Shown here one piece after another: positions 26,712-36,139 of a stretch of 39,816 bases of DNA. The notes under the pieces were generated by a model. The model saw only the letters and a program-made list of their open reading frames with translations. It ran no database searches and had not been told where the DNA came from. The stretch comes from Lewinellaceae bacterium. Its GTDB lineage: Bacteria; Bacteroidota; Bacteroidia; Chitinophagales; Saprospiraceae. How positions within the stretch are numbered: the stretch's first letter is position 1; each line of letters starts with the position of its first letter. The position numbers and the translations under genes are program-made. The stretch is from assembly GCA_024642625.1 (NCBI GenBank), contig JAHEAU010000003.1, positions 1 to 39,816 on the forward strand, in the 5' to 3' direction.

Positions 26712-28853
26712 ATGGGTACTCCTAAAAGAACATTGGTCACGTCTGCATTACCTTATGCAAATGGCCCATTGCATATCGGTCATCTGGCAGGCGCGTATCT
26801 CAATGCAGACATTTATGTCCGCTGGTTGAGGGGAATTGGAGAGGAAGTACTTTTTGTATGTGGCTCCGACGAACATGGTGCTGCCATCACCGTTCGAGCA
26901 CTGAAGGAAGGTATGTCACCAAAACAGATTGTCGACAAATATCATCACCTCTTTCAATCGACATTTGCTGCCATCGGTATCTCATTTGATGTGTATGATC
27001 GGACATCGTCAGAATTACATCACCAGACTTCTCAAGACTTTTTTCGAAAACTTTATCAGGATGGTGCTTTTATCGAACGCGAATCGGAACAATACTTTGA
27101 TGAAGAGGCACAAAGCTTTTTGGCTGATCGGTATATCATGGGTACATGTCCACGATGTTCCAACCCGGATGCTTATGGAGACCAGTGCGAGCGATGTGGA
27201 TCTACTTTAAGCCCAACGGAATTGATCGAACCGCGTTCTACATTGAGTGGAAGCAAACCGGTCATGCGATCCACCCGTCACTGGTATCTGCCACTGGAAA
27301 ACCATGAGACTTGGCTTCGTGAGTGGATCACAGATGGTACAATAGATGGGGTAGTCCACCATTATCCAGCTGATTGGAAAAATCATGTCCTGGGGCAATG
27401 CAAGTCCTGGCTGGACGCTGGTCTTCAACCGCGTGCAATGACACGTGACCTGGATTGGGGCGTCGACGTACCCCAGGAAATTCCAGGTTCGGCAGGAAAA
27501 AAGCTCTATGTCTGGATGGACGCACCGATCGGGTATATTTCTGCTACTCGAAAATGGGCCAATGAACATGGAAAAGATTGGGAGTCGTGGTGGAAGAACC
27601 CCGAAACATCAATCATCCATTTCATTGGCAAAGACAATATTGTATTCCATTGTCTGATCTTTCCGGCTATTCTGAAAGCACATGGAGGATATAATCTGCC
27701 AATCAATGTACCTGCCAATCAATTTATGAATTTGGAGGGCAACAAGATTTCTACGTCGCGAAATTGGGCTGTATGGGTCGATGAATTTGTTCGTGACTTC
27801 CCGGGCATGGAGGACTCATTGAGATACAATATGATCCGAAACATGCCTGAACAACGGGATAGTGAGTTTACCTGGAAGAACTTCCAGGAGACACACAACA
27901 GTGAATTGGTGAATAACCTCGCAAATTTTGTAAACCGGGTTCTCGTTTTGACTCGCAAATATTATAATGGTGCCGTACCACCTGCAGATTTTAAGGATAC
28001 ATTTCTCGATCAGGATTCCAACCAGACTACAATTCAATCCTGGATGAATGATTTGGCAGGTCGGATTCGACAGGTTGACATATCTATTCGACAGTTTTCA
28101 TTTCGAGAAGCTATGCAACAGGTCATGGAGATTTCGTCTGTCGGAAATCAAATTCTTCAAATTAATGAACCCTGGAAGGCAATTAAGAATGATCCTGACA
28201 GTGTTCGGCCAGTTATGTTTATCAGCTTGCAAATTGTTGTTGCCATTTCGAGGTTGATTCGCCCTTTCCTGCCGTTCACTGCAGACCGATTGGATAAATT
28301 CCTCGCTCTGGATTCCGGTAAAGAACAGGATAGAATCAAGCAACTTCTGGATGCAATAGAACATAAAGGACCTCTTCTAAAATCTGGTCACCAAACCGGA
28401 GACTCAGGCCATTTGTTTGATCGGATTCCAGATGAAGTGATCGATGAGCAGATTACCCGATTGCATGGCCGAGACGCAACTTCAATCACTTCAGAATCGA
28501 CAGAGCCACCTTTTTCACCACAAAAGGAAACGATTCAATATGACCAGTTTACGGGGTTGGATATCAGGTCTGGTGTCATCGTACACGGTGAAAAAGTACC
28601 AAAGGCAGATAGGTTGTTGAAGTTGGAAGTGGATCTTGGATTTGAACGACGTACCATTGTGTCCGGTATTGCAGAACATTTTAGCCCGTCAGAGATCATT
28701 GGTCAACAAGTGGTTGTCCTGAGCAATCTTGCGCCCCGCACCTTGAAGGGAATTGAATCTCAAGGAATGATTTTAATGGCTTCATTACCTGATGGTACCC
28801 TCGAATTCATTTTACCAGGTAGTCCAATTCCTCCTGGTTGTGTAATCAGCTAG
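26712..28853 (+). CDS. metG: Methionyl-tRNA synthetase with C-terminal tRNA-binding domain
   Basis: TSALPYANGPLHIGHLAGAYLNADIYVRW; Zn knuckle CPRCSNPDAYGDQCERCGS; NKISTSRNWAVW; C-terminal FTGLDIRSGVIVHGEKVPKADRLLKLEVDLG. Confidence 0.97.
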   Translation: MGTPKRTLVTSALPYANGPLHIGHLAGAYLNADIYVRWLRGIGEEVLFVCGSDEHGAAITVRALKEGMSPKQIVDKYHHLFQSTFAAIGISFDVYDRTSSELHHQTSQDFFRKLYQDGAFIERESEQYFDEEAQSFLADRYIMGTCPRCSNPDAYGDQCERCGSTLSPTELIEPRSTLSGSKPVMRSTRHWYLPLENHETWLREWITDGTIDGVVHHYPADWKNHVLGQCKSWLDAGLQPRAMTRDLDWGVDVPQEIPGSAGKKLYVWMDAPIGYISATRKWANEHGKDWESWWKNPETSIIHFIGKDNIVFHCLIFPAILKAHGGYNLPINVPANQFMNLEGNKISTSRNWAVWVDEFVRDFPGMEDSLRYNMIRNMPEQRDSEFTWKNFQETHNSELVNNLANFVNRVLVLTRKYYNGAVPPADFKDTFLDQDSNQTTIQSWMNDLAGRIRQVDISIRQFSFREAMQQVMEISSVGNQILQINEPWKAIKNDPDSVRPVMFISLQIVVAISRLIRPFLPFTADRLDKFLALDSGKEQDRIKQLLDAIEHKGPLLKSGHQTGDSGHLFDRIPDEVIDEQITRLHGRDATSITSESTEPPFSPQKETIQYDQFTGLDIRSGVIVHGEKVPKADRLLKLEVDLGFERRTIVSGIAEHFSPSEIIGQQVVVLSNLAPRTLKGIESQGMILMASLPDGTLEFILPGSPIPPGCVIS

Positions 28854-28858
28854 AGTAA

Positions 28859-30640
28859 ATGGATATGACCATTTCATCACAAACAATTCGGATCAGTTCA
28901 GGGATCATTGCTCTTCTCTTCGCCATATTGGCAGGATGGCAGATGTCGAATACGCTACTCTGGGGATATTGGCCCTTGCCCTTATTGCTGGGAACCTGGA
29001 TAACTATACTCGCTTTAGCTGCCCCAAAAATTTGGAAAACAGGTCAGCAGAATAAACATTTCCATTTAGCTACATTAACTGGTTTGTTGTTGTGGTTGGG
29101 ATTCCCGGATATGCCTTTTGCCCCGTTGCTTTTTGTTGCGTATGTCCCTTTGATCATCATTGAAGAAGAATTGAGCGGATTGCCTCAAGCAGGTCGAAGA
29201 CTTTCATTTTTGGCCTTCCACGCCTTTCTTTTATGGAATGTTTTGAGCACGTTTTGGGTGACGAATACGGCCTTTTTTGCCGGCATTTTCGCGAATGTGG
29301 TAAATGCTGGATTGATGGTCATTCCTATTCTTGGATATCACCTGTTGCGAAGAACCATAGGTGATCGTTTTAGATGGATGTCATTGATCGCCTTCTGGAT
29401 GATGTTTGAATGGACTCATCTTCATTGGGACTTGACGTGGCCCTTTCTCAGTCTGGGAAATGCACTGGCTGAATGGCCAGCTTGCATCCAATGGTTTTCG
29501 TATACCGGTGCCTTTGGAGGTACGTTATGGATTCTAATGGGTAACGTTCTGGCATTTTTAATCATAAGTGCTTACAATACTCACAGAGTTCTCCCCGCTC
29601 TTCGCCAATGGATACCATTTTTATCATGGTTAATTTTCCCATTGTTCATATCTCTTGTAATGTACGATCAATGGAAACCACAAGGCACTGAGATCGAAGT
29701 CGCCGTGGTGCAACCCAACTTTGAGCCCCACTATGAAAAGTTTGAGATCCCGCAAGATGTTCAATACCAACGTTACCGTTCTCTTGCCAGATCTGTATTG
29801 ACCTCGTCAACTCGATATGTTGTCTTTCCGGAAACATCCTTTGGTAATTTTGACCTGAGTCAAATAGATGGGCAACTGGTCATACGGGACTTGAAGGGAC
29901 TGTTGGATTCCTTTCCCAACTGTGCTTTGATTACAGGTCTTGATCCCTATCGTTTTTTGGCGCCGGGTGAGACGAGTCCGGCTATGCGGCCATATGTTCA
30001 ATCTGAGCGTGATACCCTATGGTGGGAAGCGTACAACCTTGCGGCTCAATTGAGCACTAATGAGGGAACACAGATTTACGTCAAGGGGAAACTTGTACCT
30101 GGTGCAGAGATTTTTCCTTTCAGGAATTGGTTGTTTTTCATGGAGCCGTTAGTCGACCAGTTAGGTGGTTCTTTGGAAGGCTTGCGTCGTTCAGAACAGC
30201 GCGACGTATTCGTTCATGACAACATGAAAGTAGGCCCGGTTATATGTTATGAGTCAGTATTTGGAGAATACTGTGGTGGCTATGTAAAACGGGGTGCCCA
30301 GGCTTTAGCCATCATTACAAATGACGGATGGTGGGATAATACACCAGGACATCGGCAGCATTTGCGTTTTGGAGCTCTTCGAGCTATTGAAACCCGAAGA
30401 GATATCATTCGCTCAGCCAATACTGGTATTTCCTGTCTCATTAATCAACGTGGAGAAATCCTTCAGGCTCAGGGATATGGCGAAACAGCAGCATTTCGAG
30501 GCACTATTCGCTTGAACGACCAAGAGACATTCTATACACGATGGGGCGACATCATAGCGAGAATTGCTTTTTTCCTGACGGTCGTTTTTATTGCGTTTGG
30601 AGGTATCACAGCGATCAAAAAACAAATTATCTCATCTTAG
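28859..30640 (+). CDS. lnt: Apolipoprotein N-acyltransferase
   Basis: Multi-TM N-terminus; nitrilase-like domain VAVVQPNF...FPETSF...KGKLVPGAEIFPF...GPVICYESVFGEYCGGYVKRGAQALAIITNDGWW. Confidence 0.92.
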   Translation: MDMTISSQTIRISSGIIALLFAILAGWQMSNTLLWGYWPLPLLLGTWITILALAAPKIWKTGQQNKHFHLATLTGLLLWLGFPDMPFAPLLFVAYVPLIIIEEELSGLPQAGRRLSFLAFHAFLLWNVLSTFWVTNTAFFAGIFANVVNAGLMVIPILGYHLLRRTIGDRFRWMSLIAFWMMFEWTHLHWDLTWPFLSLGNALAEWPACIQWFSYTGAFGGTLWILMGNVLAFLIISAYNTHRVLPALRQWIPFLSWLIFPLFISLVMYDQWKPQGTEIEVAVVQPNFEPHYEKFEIPQDVQYQRYRSLARSVLTSSTRYVVFPETSFGNFDLSQIDGQLVIRDLKGLLDSFPNCALITGLDPYRFLAPGETSPAMRPYVQSERDTLWWEAYNLAAQLSTNEGTQIYVKGKLVPGAEIFPFRNWLFFMEPLVDQLGGSLEGLRRSEQRDVFVHDNMKVGPVICYESVFGEYCGGYVKRGAQALAIITNDGWWDNTPGHRQHLRFGALRAIETRRDIIRSANTGISCLINQRGEILQAQGYGETAAFRGTIRLNDQETFYTRWGDIIARIAFFLTVVFIAFGGITAIKKQIISS

Positions 30641-31229
30641 GGCGACGACGCTTGCCTCCGGCCTGAAACCCTTGCATACCCCCACGCATACCAGCTTTTG
30701 CCATCCCTCTGTTTCCCAAGGCTTTTTCGTAATCCTTGATCTGTTCCTTCATCGCAGGTTCAGTGACTTTGAATTCCTTCACTTTACGAAAATGTGCCAT
30801 AGCTCCTGTCCAATTATTTCGTGTAGCTGCAATATTGGAAAGTTGCATGTAAATCATGGCCCGTTCATTATCAGAAGGCAAACCGATTTCGTCGGCCTGT
30901 AACATCAATGGCTCAGCCAGATCATATTGTTTGCGATGCATGGCCAATGTGCCCTTGATTAAATAGAAATAAGCCCGGTTTGGCTTGTATAATAATTGAG
31001 GAAAGAAGGTCAGGGACAGTCGTTTGTCAGTGCCATCAAAGTCCATTTTTTGCATTAACTCAGCTGCAGACTGAATTGTACCTAAAAGCAGATATCCAAT
31101 GAGTAACACAAGGCCGATCAGAACAAAAAAGATCCCATACCAAATTCCCAGAGAAGCCCAAAGCGCGATACCGCCTCCCAAGAGTGCAATGATGAGTGCA
31201 AAACGTAGATATGGATTGATCGTAAACAT
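30627..31229 (-). CDS. Membrane protein with two N-terminal TM segments and TPR-like region
   Basis: FALIIALLGGGIALWASLGIWYGIFFVLIGLVLLIGYLLLG, then TPR-like helices; C-terminal GMRGGMQGFQAGGKRRRPKMR. Confidence 0.75.
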   Translation of the reverse strand: MFTINPYLRFALIIALLGGGIALWASLGIWYGIFFVLIGLVLLIGYLLLGTIQSAAELMQKMDFDGTDKRLSLTFFPQLLYKPNRAYFYLIKGTLAMHRKQYDLAEPLMLQADEIGLPSDNERAMIYMQLSNIAATRNNWTGAMAHFRKVKEFKVTEPAMKEQIKDYEKALGNRGMAKAGMRGGMQGFQAGGKRRRPKMR

Positions 31230-31253
31230 GATTCACTTGTTTGTTCAGTAAAT

Positions 31254-31940
31254 TTACAAGGACTTTAGGTAAGCGGCATCCTGGAAGAGAAGACGATTGC
31301 CTTCTACAGTCAGTGCAGCACTATTTGGGAAGATCGATTGAAAGATCTCTGTTGTATACCGATTTGTGATGGTCTGATCTGCCGAGCTTCTATAAAGGCG
31401 ATTCGAAATGATCAATCCTTGAGGTTCCAGCAGCATATGCAATCGTTTCAGGCATGCTTTTGTAGAAAAATAATCTGGAATGATATCGTCCTTAAAAATG
31501 TCCACCAGGATCAGATCAAATGATTCATCAGTATAGGTTTCCAGAAAAATTTCAGCATCTGCGGCTATAGTCATTAAGGGCACATCAAGATCTGTCAGTG
31601 TATATTTTTCTGCAAGATAGATAATGGCCTCATCCCATTCAACAGCGGTGTATTCTCCCTGGAAATGATGGTTTCTTTCTAAAAGCTGGATCACTGATCC
31701 TAGGCCGAGTCCAAGAACAAGAACTCGCTTTCCGGGCAATCGCGACAAATCTACACGATTGAATGCTTCAGCGAAATTTGAATAGAGATCTTCAAAGGAA
31801 TAGATGGCCTTGTCTGCAAACAATTGAATGCGACCCTGGATAAGGCTGATTGTCAATGACTCATGTAGATCGGAGGAAATGTGCTCCAATTCCAGTTCGG
31901 TCAGGTAACTCAACCAACGTTTCCATTTAGGGATATGCAT
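31254..31940 (-). CDS. Spermidine synthase-like methyltransferase
   Basis: RVLVLGLGLGSVIQLLERNHHFQGEYTAVEWDEAIIYLAEKY...FDLILVDIFKDDIIPDYFSTKACLKRL. ATG at 31940 forms a TGATG overlap with the upstream stop; ORF track starts at 31967. Confidence 0.8.
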   Translation of the reverse strand: MHIPKWKRWLSYLTELELEHISSDLHESLTISLIQGRIQLFADKAIYSFEDLYSNFAEAFNRVDLSRLPGKRVLVLGLGLGSVIQLLERNHHFQGEYTAVEWDEAIIYLAEKYTLTDLDVPLMTIAADAEIFLETYTDESFDLILVDIFKDDIIPDYFSTKACLKRLHMLLEPQGLIISNRLYRSSADQTITNRYTTEIFQSIFPNSAALTVEGNRLLFQDAAYLKSL

Positions 31941-33157
31941 CAGGATGGTTTGGCCGATTTTTCCCAAGTCCGGTATTCCGCTGATTCTTCGTATATGTGT
32001 CTCAGAATAATGGTTTCTTCCGGACTCATAATACGATTTCTGCGACTCTGGACAGTCGTAGCGGTTTCAATCACTTGCTCGAATTCAAATGTCTTGAAAC
32101 CTGAAGCCCCCCCCCAGGAGAAGGACGGGATGAAATTACGGGGGAAGCCTGTTCCAAAAATATTTGCGCAGACACCAACCACAGTTCCAGTATTGAACAT
32201 TGTATTTATACCGGTTTTAGTGTGGTCGCCCATGATTAATCCACAGAATTGCAGGCCTGTAGAGTCAAAACGACCTGCCCCATAATTCCACAACCGGACT
32301 TCTTTGTATGTGTTTTTCATGTTGGATACATTGGTTTGTGCGCCCAGATTACACCATTCGCCAATGATTGAGTTGCCAAGGTATCCATCATGAGATTTGT
32401 TGGAGTAACCGAGTAACACGCTTGCACTAATTTCACCGCCAACCTTGCATTGGGGACCAATCGTAGTGCCGCCATAAATCCGGGTGCCCATTTTTACGGT
32501 CGATCCTGTACAGAGTGCAAACGGACCACGGATGAGCGCTCCTTCCATAATCGTTGCACCCTTCCCGATATAGATAGGCCCATCCGTTGCATTGAGGTGA
32601 CAAGGCAAGACGATTGCTTCAGGTTCTATAAATATCTGTTCGGGACAGATAGCTATAACATGTTCCGGAATAGGTGCGGATTGACGATTTCTAGTTAGCA
32701 GTGTAAAATCTGCAGCTATCGCCTCGGCATTATGTTCAAAAAGGTGCCAGGGCTTGGTGATCATGGTGACATCTGCAGGGTCTAGCTCATAGCCTCTAAG
32801 ATCACCGATATCATCGTTGTTAAGCAGTTTGTCAAATTGGGCACGTTCCAATCGAGCAGCGATCAATTCATCATTCAGGAGCAATGCTTCTCCGGGGTCA
32901 AGTTGACGCACGAGCCTGACCAGAGTATCTGTGGGTAAAACCACACCATTGACAAGGTAATTGTCATCTGCTATGTGAATTGGATATTTATCGGTCAAAT
33001 ACTCCTGCGTCACATAAGACGCTTTTGCATCCAGATGAAGAGTCCATTTTTCACGCAAACGGAGTATGCCACAACGCAGTTCAGCGGCTGGCCGTGTATA
33101 AGTGAGTGGCAATAACTGACGCCATTCATCAGTGTCGAAGAGGATGAGGTTTCGCAT
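31940..33157 (-). CDS. GlmU-family putative sugar nucleotidyltransferase with left-handed beta-helix
   Basis: MRNLILFDTDEWRQLLPLTYTRPAAELRCGILRLREKW; hexapeptide repeats GPIYIGKGATIMEGALIRGPFALCTGSTVKMGTRIYGGTTIGPQCKVGGEI. Start 33157 because the ORF start at 33190 falls in a terminator. Confidence 0.85.
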   Translation of the reverse strand: MRNLILFDTDEWRQLLPLTYTRPAAELRCGILRLREKWTLHLDAKASYVTQEYLTDKYPIHIADDNYLVNGVVLPTDTLVRLVRQLDPGEALLLNDELIAARLERAQFDKLLNNDDIGDLRGYELDPADVTMITKPWHLFEHNAEAIAADFTLLTRNRQSAPIPEHVIAICPEQIFIEPEAIVLPCHLNATDGPIYIGKGATIMEGALIRGPFALCTGSTVKMGTRIYGGTTIGPQCKVGGEISASVLLGYSNKSHDGYLGNSIIGEWCNLGAQTNVSNMKNTYKEVRLWNYGAGRFDSTGLQFCGLIMGDHTKTGINTMFNTGTVVGVCANIFGTGFPRNFIPSFSWGGASGFKTFEFEQVIETATTVQSRRNRIMSPEETIILRHIYEESAEYRTWEKSAKPS

Positions 33158-33171
33158 GGGGCTAAAAATAA

Positions 33172-33201
33172 AAAACCCCTTTGCAGACACAAAGGGGTTT
33201 T
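33172..33201 (-). terminator. Intrinsic terminator downstream of rpmE2
   Basis: Minus strand AAAACCCCTTT-gtgtctgc-AAAGGGGTTTT followed by TTATTTTTAG. Confidence 0.85.
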
Positions 33202-33229
33202 GATAAAGATCTAATAATTCTTCACAAAT

Positions 33230-33490
33230 TTATTTTGCGAATTTGCTGTTCGCAAACTTCTTGTTGAACTTATCAATACGTCCAGCCGTATCTACAAACT
33301 TCATTTTTCCAGTGAAGAAAGGATGGGAGCGGTTAGAAATTTCCAGTTTAATTAGAGGATATTCCTTGCCATCTTCCCATGTTATGGTGTCTTTTGTGGC
33401 TACGCAACTGCGCGTAATAAAGGATTCATCAGCTGAAAAATCCTTGAACACAACGAGCCGGTAATTTTCCGGATGGGTATCTTTTTTCAT
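33230..33490 (-). CDS. rpmE2: 50S ribosomal protein L31 type B
   Basis: [79 protein letters not shown]. Start 33490 supported by a promoter at 33523-33553; ORF track starts at 33574. Confidence 0.96.
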   Translation of the reverse strand: MKKDTHPENYRLVVFKDFSADESFITRSCVATKDTITWEDGKEYPLIKLEISNRSHPFFTGKMKFVDTAGRIDKFNKKFANSKFAK

Positions 33491-33522
33491 GATCTTTAAG
33501 ACTTGGATCTGCTTACGGTCGG

Positions 33523-33553
33523 CAAAGATATAAGTCTTTCGCCGAAGAACCAA
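33523..33553 (-). promoter_or_regulatory. Candidate promoter of rpmE2
   Basis: Minus strand: TTG (CAA 33551-33553), 20-nt spacer, TATCTTTG (CAAAGATA 33523-33530). Confidence 0.6.
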
Positions 33554-33573
33554 GCATTCATTGGTGTCAATCA

Positions 33574-33936
33574 CTAAAAGAATGGGAAGAACGCATCACG
33601 AATATGTTCAATACTTGCTGGTTCATCCGGGAATTCAAGCACACCGATCAAATCAAACCGGAATTCACCATCCCAACCATGGCTCATCAACCATTGGGTT
33701 GCAGCTTTTACCATATGATCTTGCTTGGCCGAATTGATAAATTCGATTGGGTGACCAAATCGGCGACTGCTTCTTGTTTTTACCTCAATAAACACGATTT
33801 GCCCCTCATCTTTCGCAATAATATCGAGTTCCTGGCGTCCACTTCGCCAGTTCCGTGCCAGAATAATCCAGCCCTGCTTGATCAAATGTCGAGCAGCCAG
33901 TTCTTCACCTCGTTGTCCAATAAGCGATTTCTTCAT
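33574..33936 (-). CDS. YraN / UPF0102 family endonuclease-like protein
   Basis: [61 protein letters not shown]. Confidence 0.93.
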   Translation of the reverse strand: MKKSLIGQRGEELAARHLIKQGWIILARNWRSGRQELDIIAKDEGQIVFIEVKTRSSRRFGHPIEFINSAKQDHMVKAATQWLMSHGWDGEFRFDLIGVLEFPDEPASIEHIRDAFFPFF

Positions 33937-34004
33937 GCGTTCTAAGGAAGTTGGACCAAAGACTATGCGTAGTTTTGCCGATCATCGAAAATAAGCGATT
34001 TGCA

Positions 34005-34991
34005 ATGATGGATGGATTGATTGACCGATTTTCTGACCAACTCGAAGAAGCTCTGGAAATTGGCAGAAATGCCAAACTGACAACTCCTGAACGAATCGAC
34101 AAGGTTTTTGTGACTGGATTGGGAGGTTCTGGAATCGGCGGTGATTTTGTGGCTTCGTTTGTTCGAGATACATGTCCCGTCCCTTATATTGTATCAAAAA
34201 GTTATCAGATTCCGGCTTGGGTTGGTCCTCATACTTTGGCTATTGCTTCTTCATATTCAGGTAATACAGAAGAAACCCTCACTGCGCTTAGCGGTCTTTT
34301 GCTGTCCGGCGCCAAAGTCATCATTGTATCTTCTGGTGGCAAGATGATTGATATTGCTAAAGCAGAAGGACTGGACTATATCCAACTTCCAGACGATTGG
34401 CCCAGTCCAAGAGCATGTCTTGGGTACTCCCTTGTCCAACAACTCGTCATTTTGTCTCGTTTTGGATTGATCTCTAACTCACTTCTTGACGAGATCTTTC
34501 TGGCGGCTCAACTCCTTCGAAAAGAGTCATCAGATATCCGCGAACGGGCTGAGCGGATTGCAGCCTTGCTGCTTGGCAAAACTACGGTCATCTACACCAC
34601 AGATCGAAGCGAACCAATCGCACTGCGGTTCCGACAACAGCTGAACGAGAATGCAAAAGTGTTGTGCTGGCATCACGTTATTCCTGAAATGAACCACAAT
34701 GAATTGGTAGGTTGGCGTGATCGCAGGGATGATTTGGCAGTCGTCGTTTTTAGAAATCGAGATGATTTTTCCCGGAACCAAATACGTCTCGAAATCAATA
34801 AGGAAATTGTCAGTCACTATACCGGAAGCTTCATAGAGATATATGCCAAAGGGCAGAGTCTGATCGAACAGACAATGTATCATGTTCATCTTGGAGATTG
34901 GGTGTCCTGGTATCTGGCTCAATTGCGTGGAGTAGATGCTACGGAAGTGCGAATAATTGATTTTCTGAAATCCGAACTGGCGAACCGGTAA
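34005..34991 (+). CDS. SIS-domain bifunctional phosphoglucose/phosphomannose isomerase-like protein
   Basis: KVFVTGLGGSGIGGDFVASFV; IASSYSGNTEETLTAL; VIPEMNHNELVGW. ATG 34005 preferred; TAGTTTTG (33970-33977) sits upstream. Confidence 0.88.
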   Translation: MMDGLIDRFSDQLEEALEIGRNAKLTTPERIDKVFVTGLGGSGIGGDFVASFVRDTCPVPYIVSKSYQIPAWVGPHTLAIASSYSGNTEETLTALSGLLLSGAKVIIVSSGGKMIDIAKAEGLDYIQLPDDWPSPRACLGYSLVQQLVILSRFGLISNSLLDEIFLAAQLLRKESSDIRERAERIAALLLGKTTVIYTTDRSEPIALRFRQQLNENAKVLCWHHVIPEMNHNELVGWRDRRDDLAVVVFRNRDDFSRNQIRLEINKEIVSHYTGSFIEIYAKGQSLIEQTMYHVHLGDWVSWYLAQLRGVDATEVRIIDFLKSELANR

Positions 34992-35073
34992 TTTCTGTTC
35001 TAAATAGAACCTTCTTTGCACTTCCGGCGTTAGTCTCATCGTAACAGCCTCATCTTCATCTATTATTTGTCCT

Positions 35074-36108
35074 ATGATTCTCTTGATTCAACGTGCCTTG
35101 TTTGCCTTTCTTTTGTTCGGTATGTTCTCCTATTCACTTCATGCGCAGCAGGTAGAAGAAAAGCAGATGTCGCTTGTTGTCAAAAAGACGGCGACGTGGT
35201 GCCCGAATTGTGGATCATGGGGATGGCAGTGGTTCAAGGAGTTGATCGGTGATACTGAAAATGATGCATTTGCAATTGCACTACACAGTACGAATAGCCA
35301 ACTTAAGCCGCCCATGGATCTTGATGGCAGCATTTTAGCCCAGTTCACAGGCAATGGAGGATTTCCTACTTTTTTTGTCAACGGGGCATCTTATTCGACG
35401 TATGACGGGTTGATCAATGCAGTAGAATTAGCTGCGAGCCAGGATCCGATTGCAGGTCTTGGCATGCAAACAGGATATGACAATGGAGAAATTGCATGCC
35501 ATGGGAAGGTTGATTTCTTTCAGCCGTTCAATGGTGAGGTATATGTTGGATATTATATCATTGAAGACAGTCTTGTTTTTGATCAATCAGCTCAGGGGCC
35601 GAATGCAATTCACCGGTTTGTCCTTCGCGATGCTATGGAGTCCAAACCATTTGGAAATGGAATGGACGTGGATGTTCAAGTGGGCGAATCCGTTTATTTC
35701 TCAAGCGTCCAAACCTATCCATCAAATGCTCTGGATCGATTATCTATATTGGGTGTAATCTGGACCTATGCAAATGGGAAATACACCCATTTGAATAGTT
35801 GGATGGAACCGGTGGCGGAAGGACCAATATCCGGTCTCGATCAAAACAGTTTCTTTTCTGAGACCAAAGTGTTTCCTAATCCTGTTGCAACCGGGCAAAA
35901 GGTCATTCTGGACTTACCAGATGGAATCAAGGGCATAGTAAACGTACAAGTGATTCAAAGTGATGGTCGTATCGTTAAGTCCTTTGTCATTCATGAAGGC
36001 TTGAATCAAGACATTCTGTTACCGTCGTCATTGGTGCCTGGTTCCTATTTTATTCGCATTGAACAGGGCCCCAATTCAGCAACATTACCGCTCACAATAA
36101 ACAAATAG
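35074..36108 (+). CDS. Secreted thioredoxin-like (Omp28-like) protein with T9SS sorting domain
   Basis: Signal peptide ...SLHAQ; VVKKTATWCPNCGSWGWQWFKEL; GGFPTFFVNG; C-terminal VFPNPVATGQKVILDLP...LVPGSYFIRIEQGPNSATLPLTINK. Confidence 0.83.
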   Translation: MILLIQRALFAFLLFGMFSYSLHAQQVEEKQMSLVVKKTATWCPNCGSWGWQWFKELIGDTENDAFAIALHSTNSQLKPPMDLDGSILAQFTGNGGFPTFFVNGASYSTYDGLINAVELAASQDPIAGLGMQTGYDNGEIACHGKVDFFQPFNGEVYVGYYIIEDSLVFDQSAQGPNAIHRFVLRDAMESKPFGNGMDVDVQVGESVYFSSVQTYPSNALDRLSILGVIWTYANGKYTHLNSWMEPVAEGPISGLDQNSFFSETKVFPNPVATGQKVILDLPDGIKGIVNVQVIQSDGRIVKSFVIHEGLNQDILLPSSLVPGSYFIRIEQGPNSATLPLTINK

Positions 36109-36139
36109 ATCGGTTAAAACAAGAGGATATAGATAGCGA

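Noticed and set aside
26712-28853. MetRS KISTSRN in place of KMSKS as a divergent active site
   Set aside because: I recognise this as an ordinary variant among MetRS of this type; not evidence of altered function.
33158-33190. Upstream extension of the GlmU-family ORF to 33190
   Set aside because: It would start inside the rpmE2 terminator hairpin (33172-33201); MRNLIL at 33157 is the natural start.
33230-33490. L31 lacking the zinc CxxC motif as a novelty
   Set aside because: This is the known zinc-free type B L31.
33491-33574. Longer L31 start at 33574
   Set aside because: The extension [28 protein letters not shown] is not L31-like and contains the promoter boxes.
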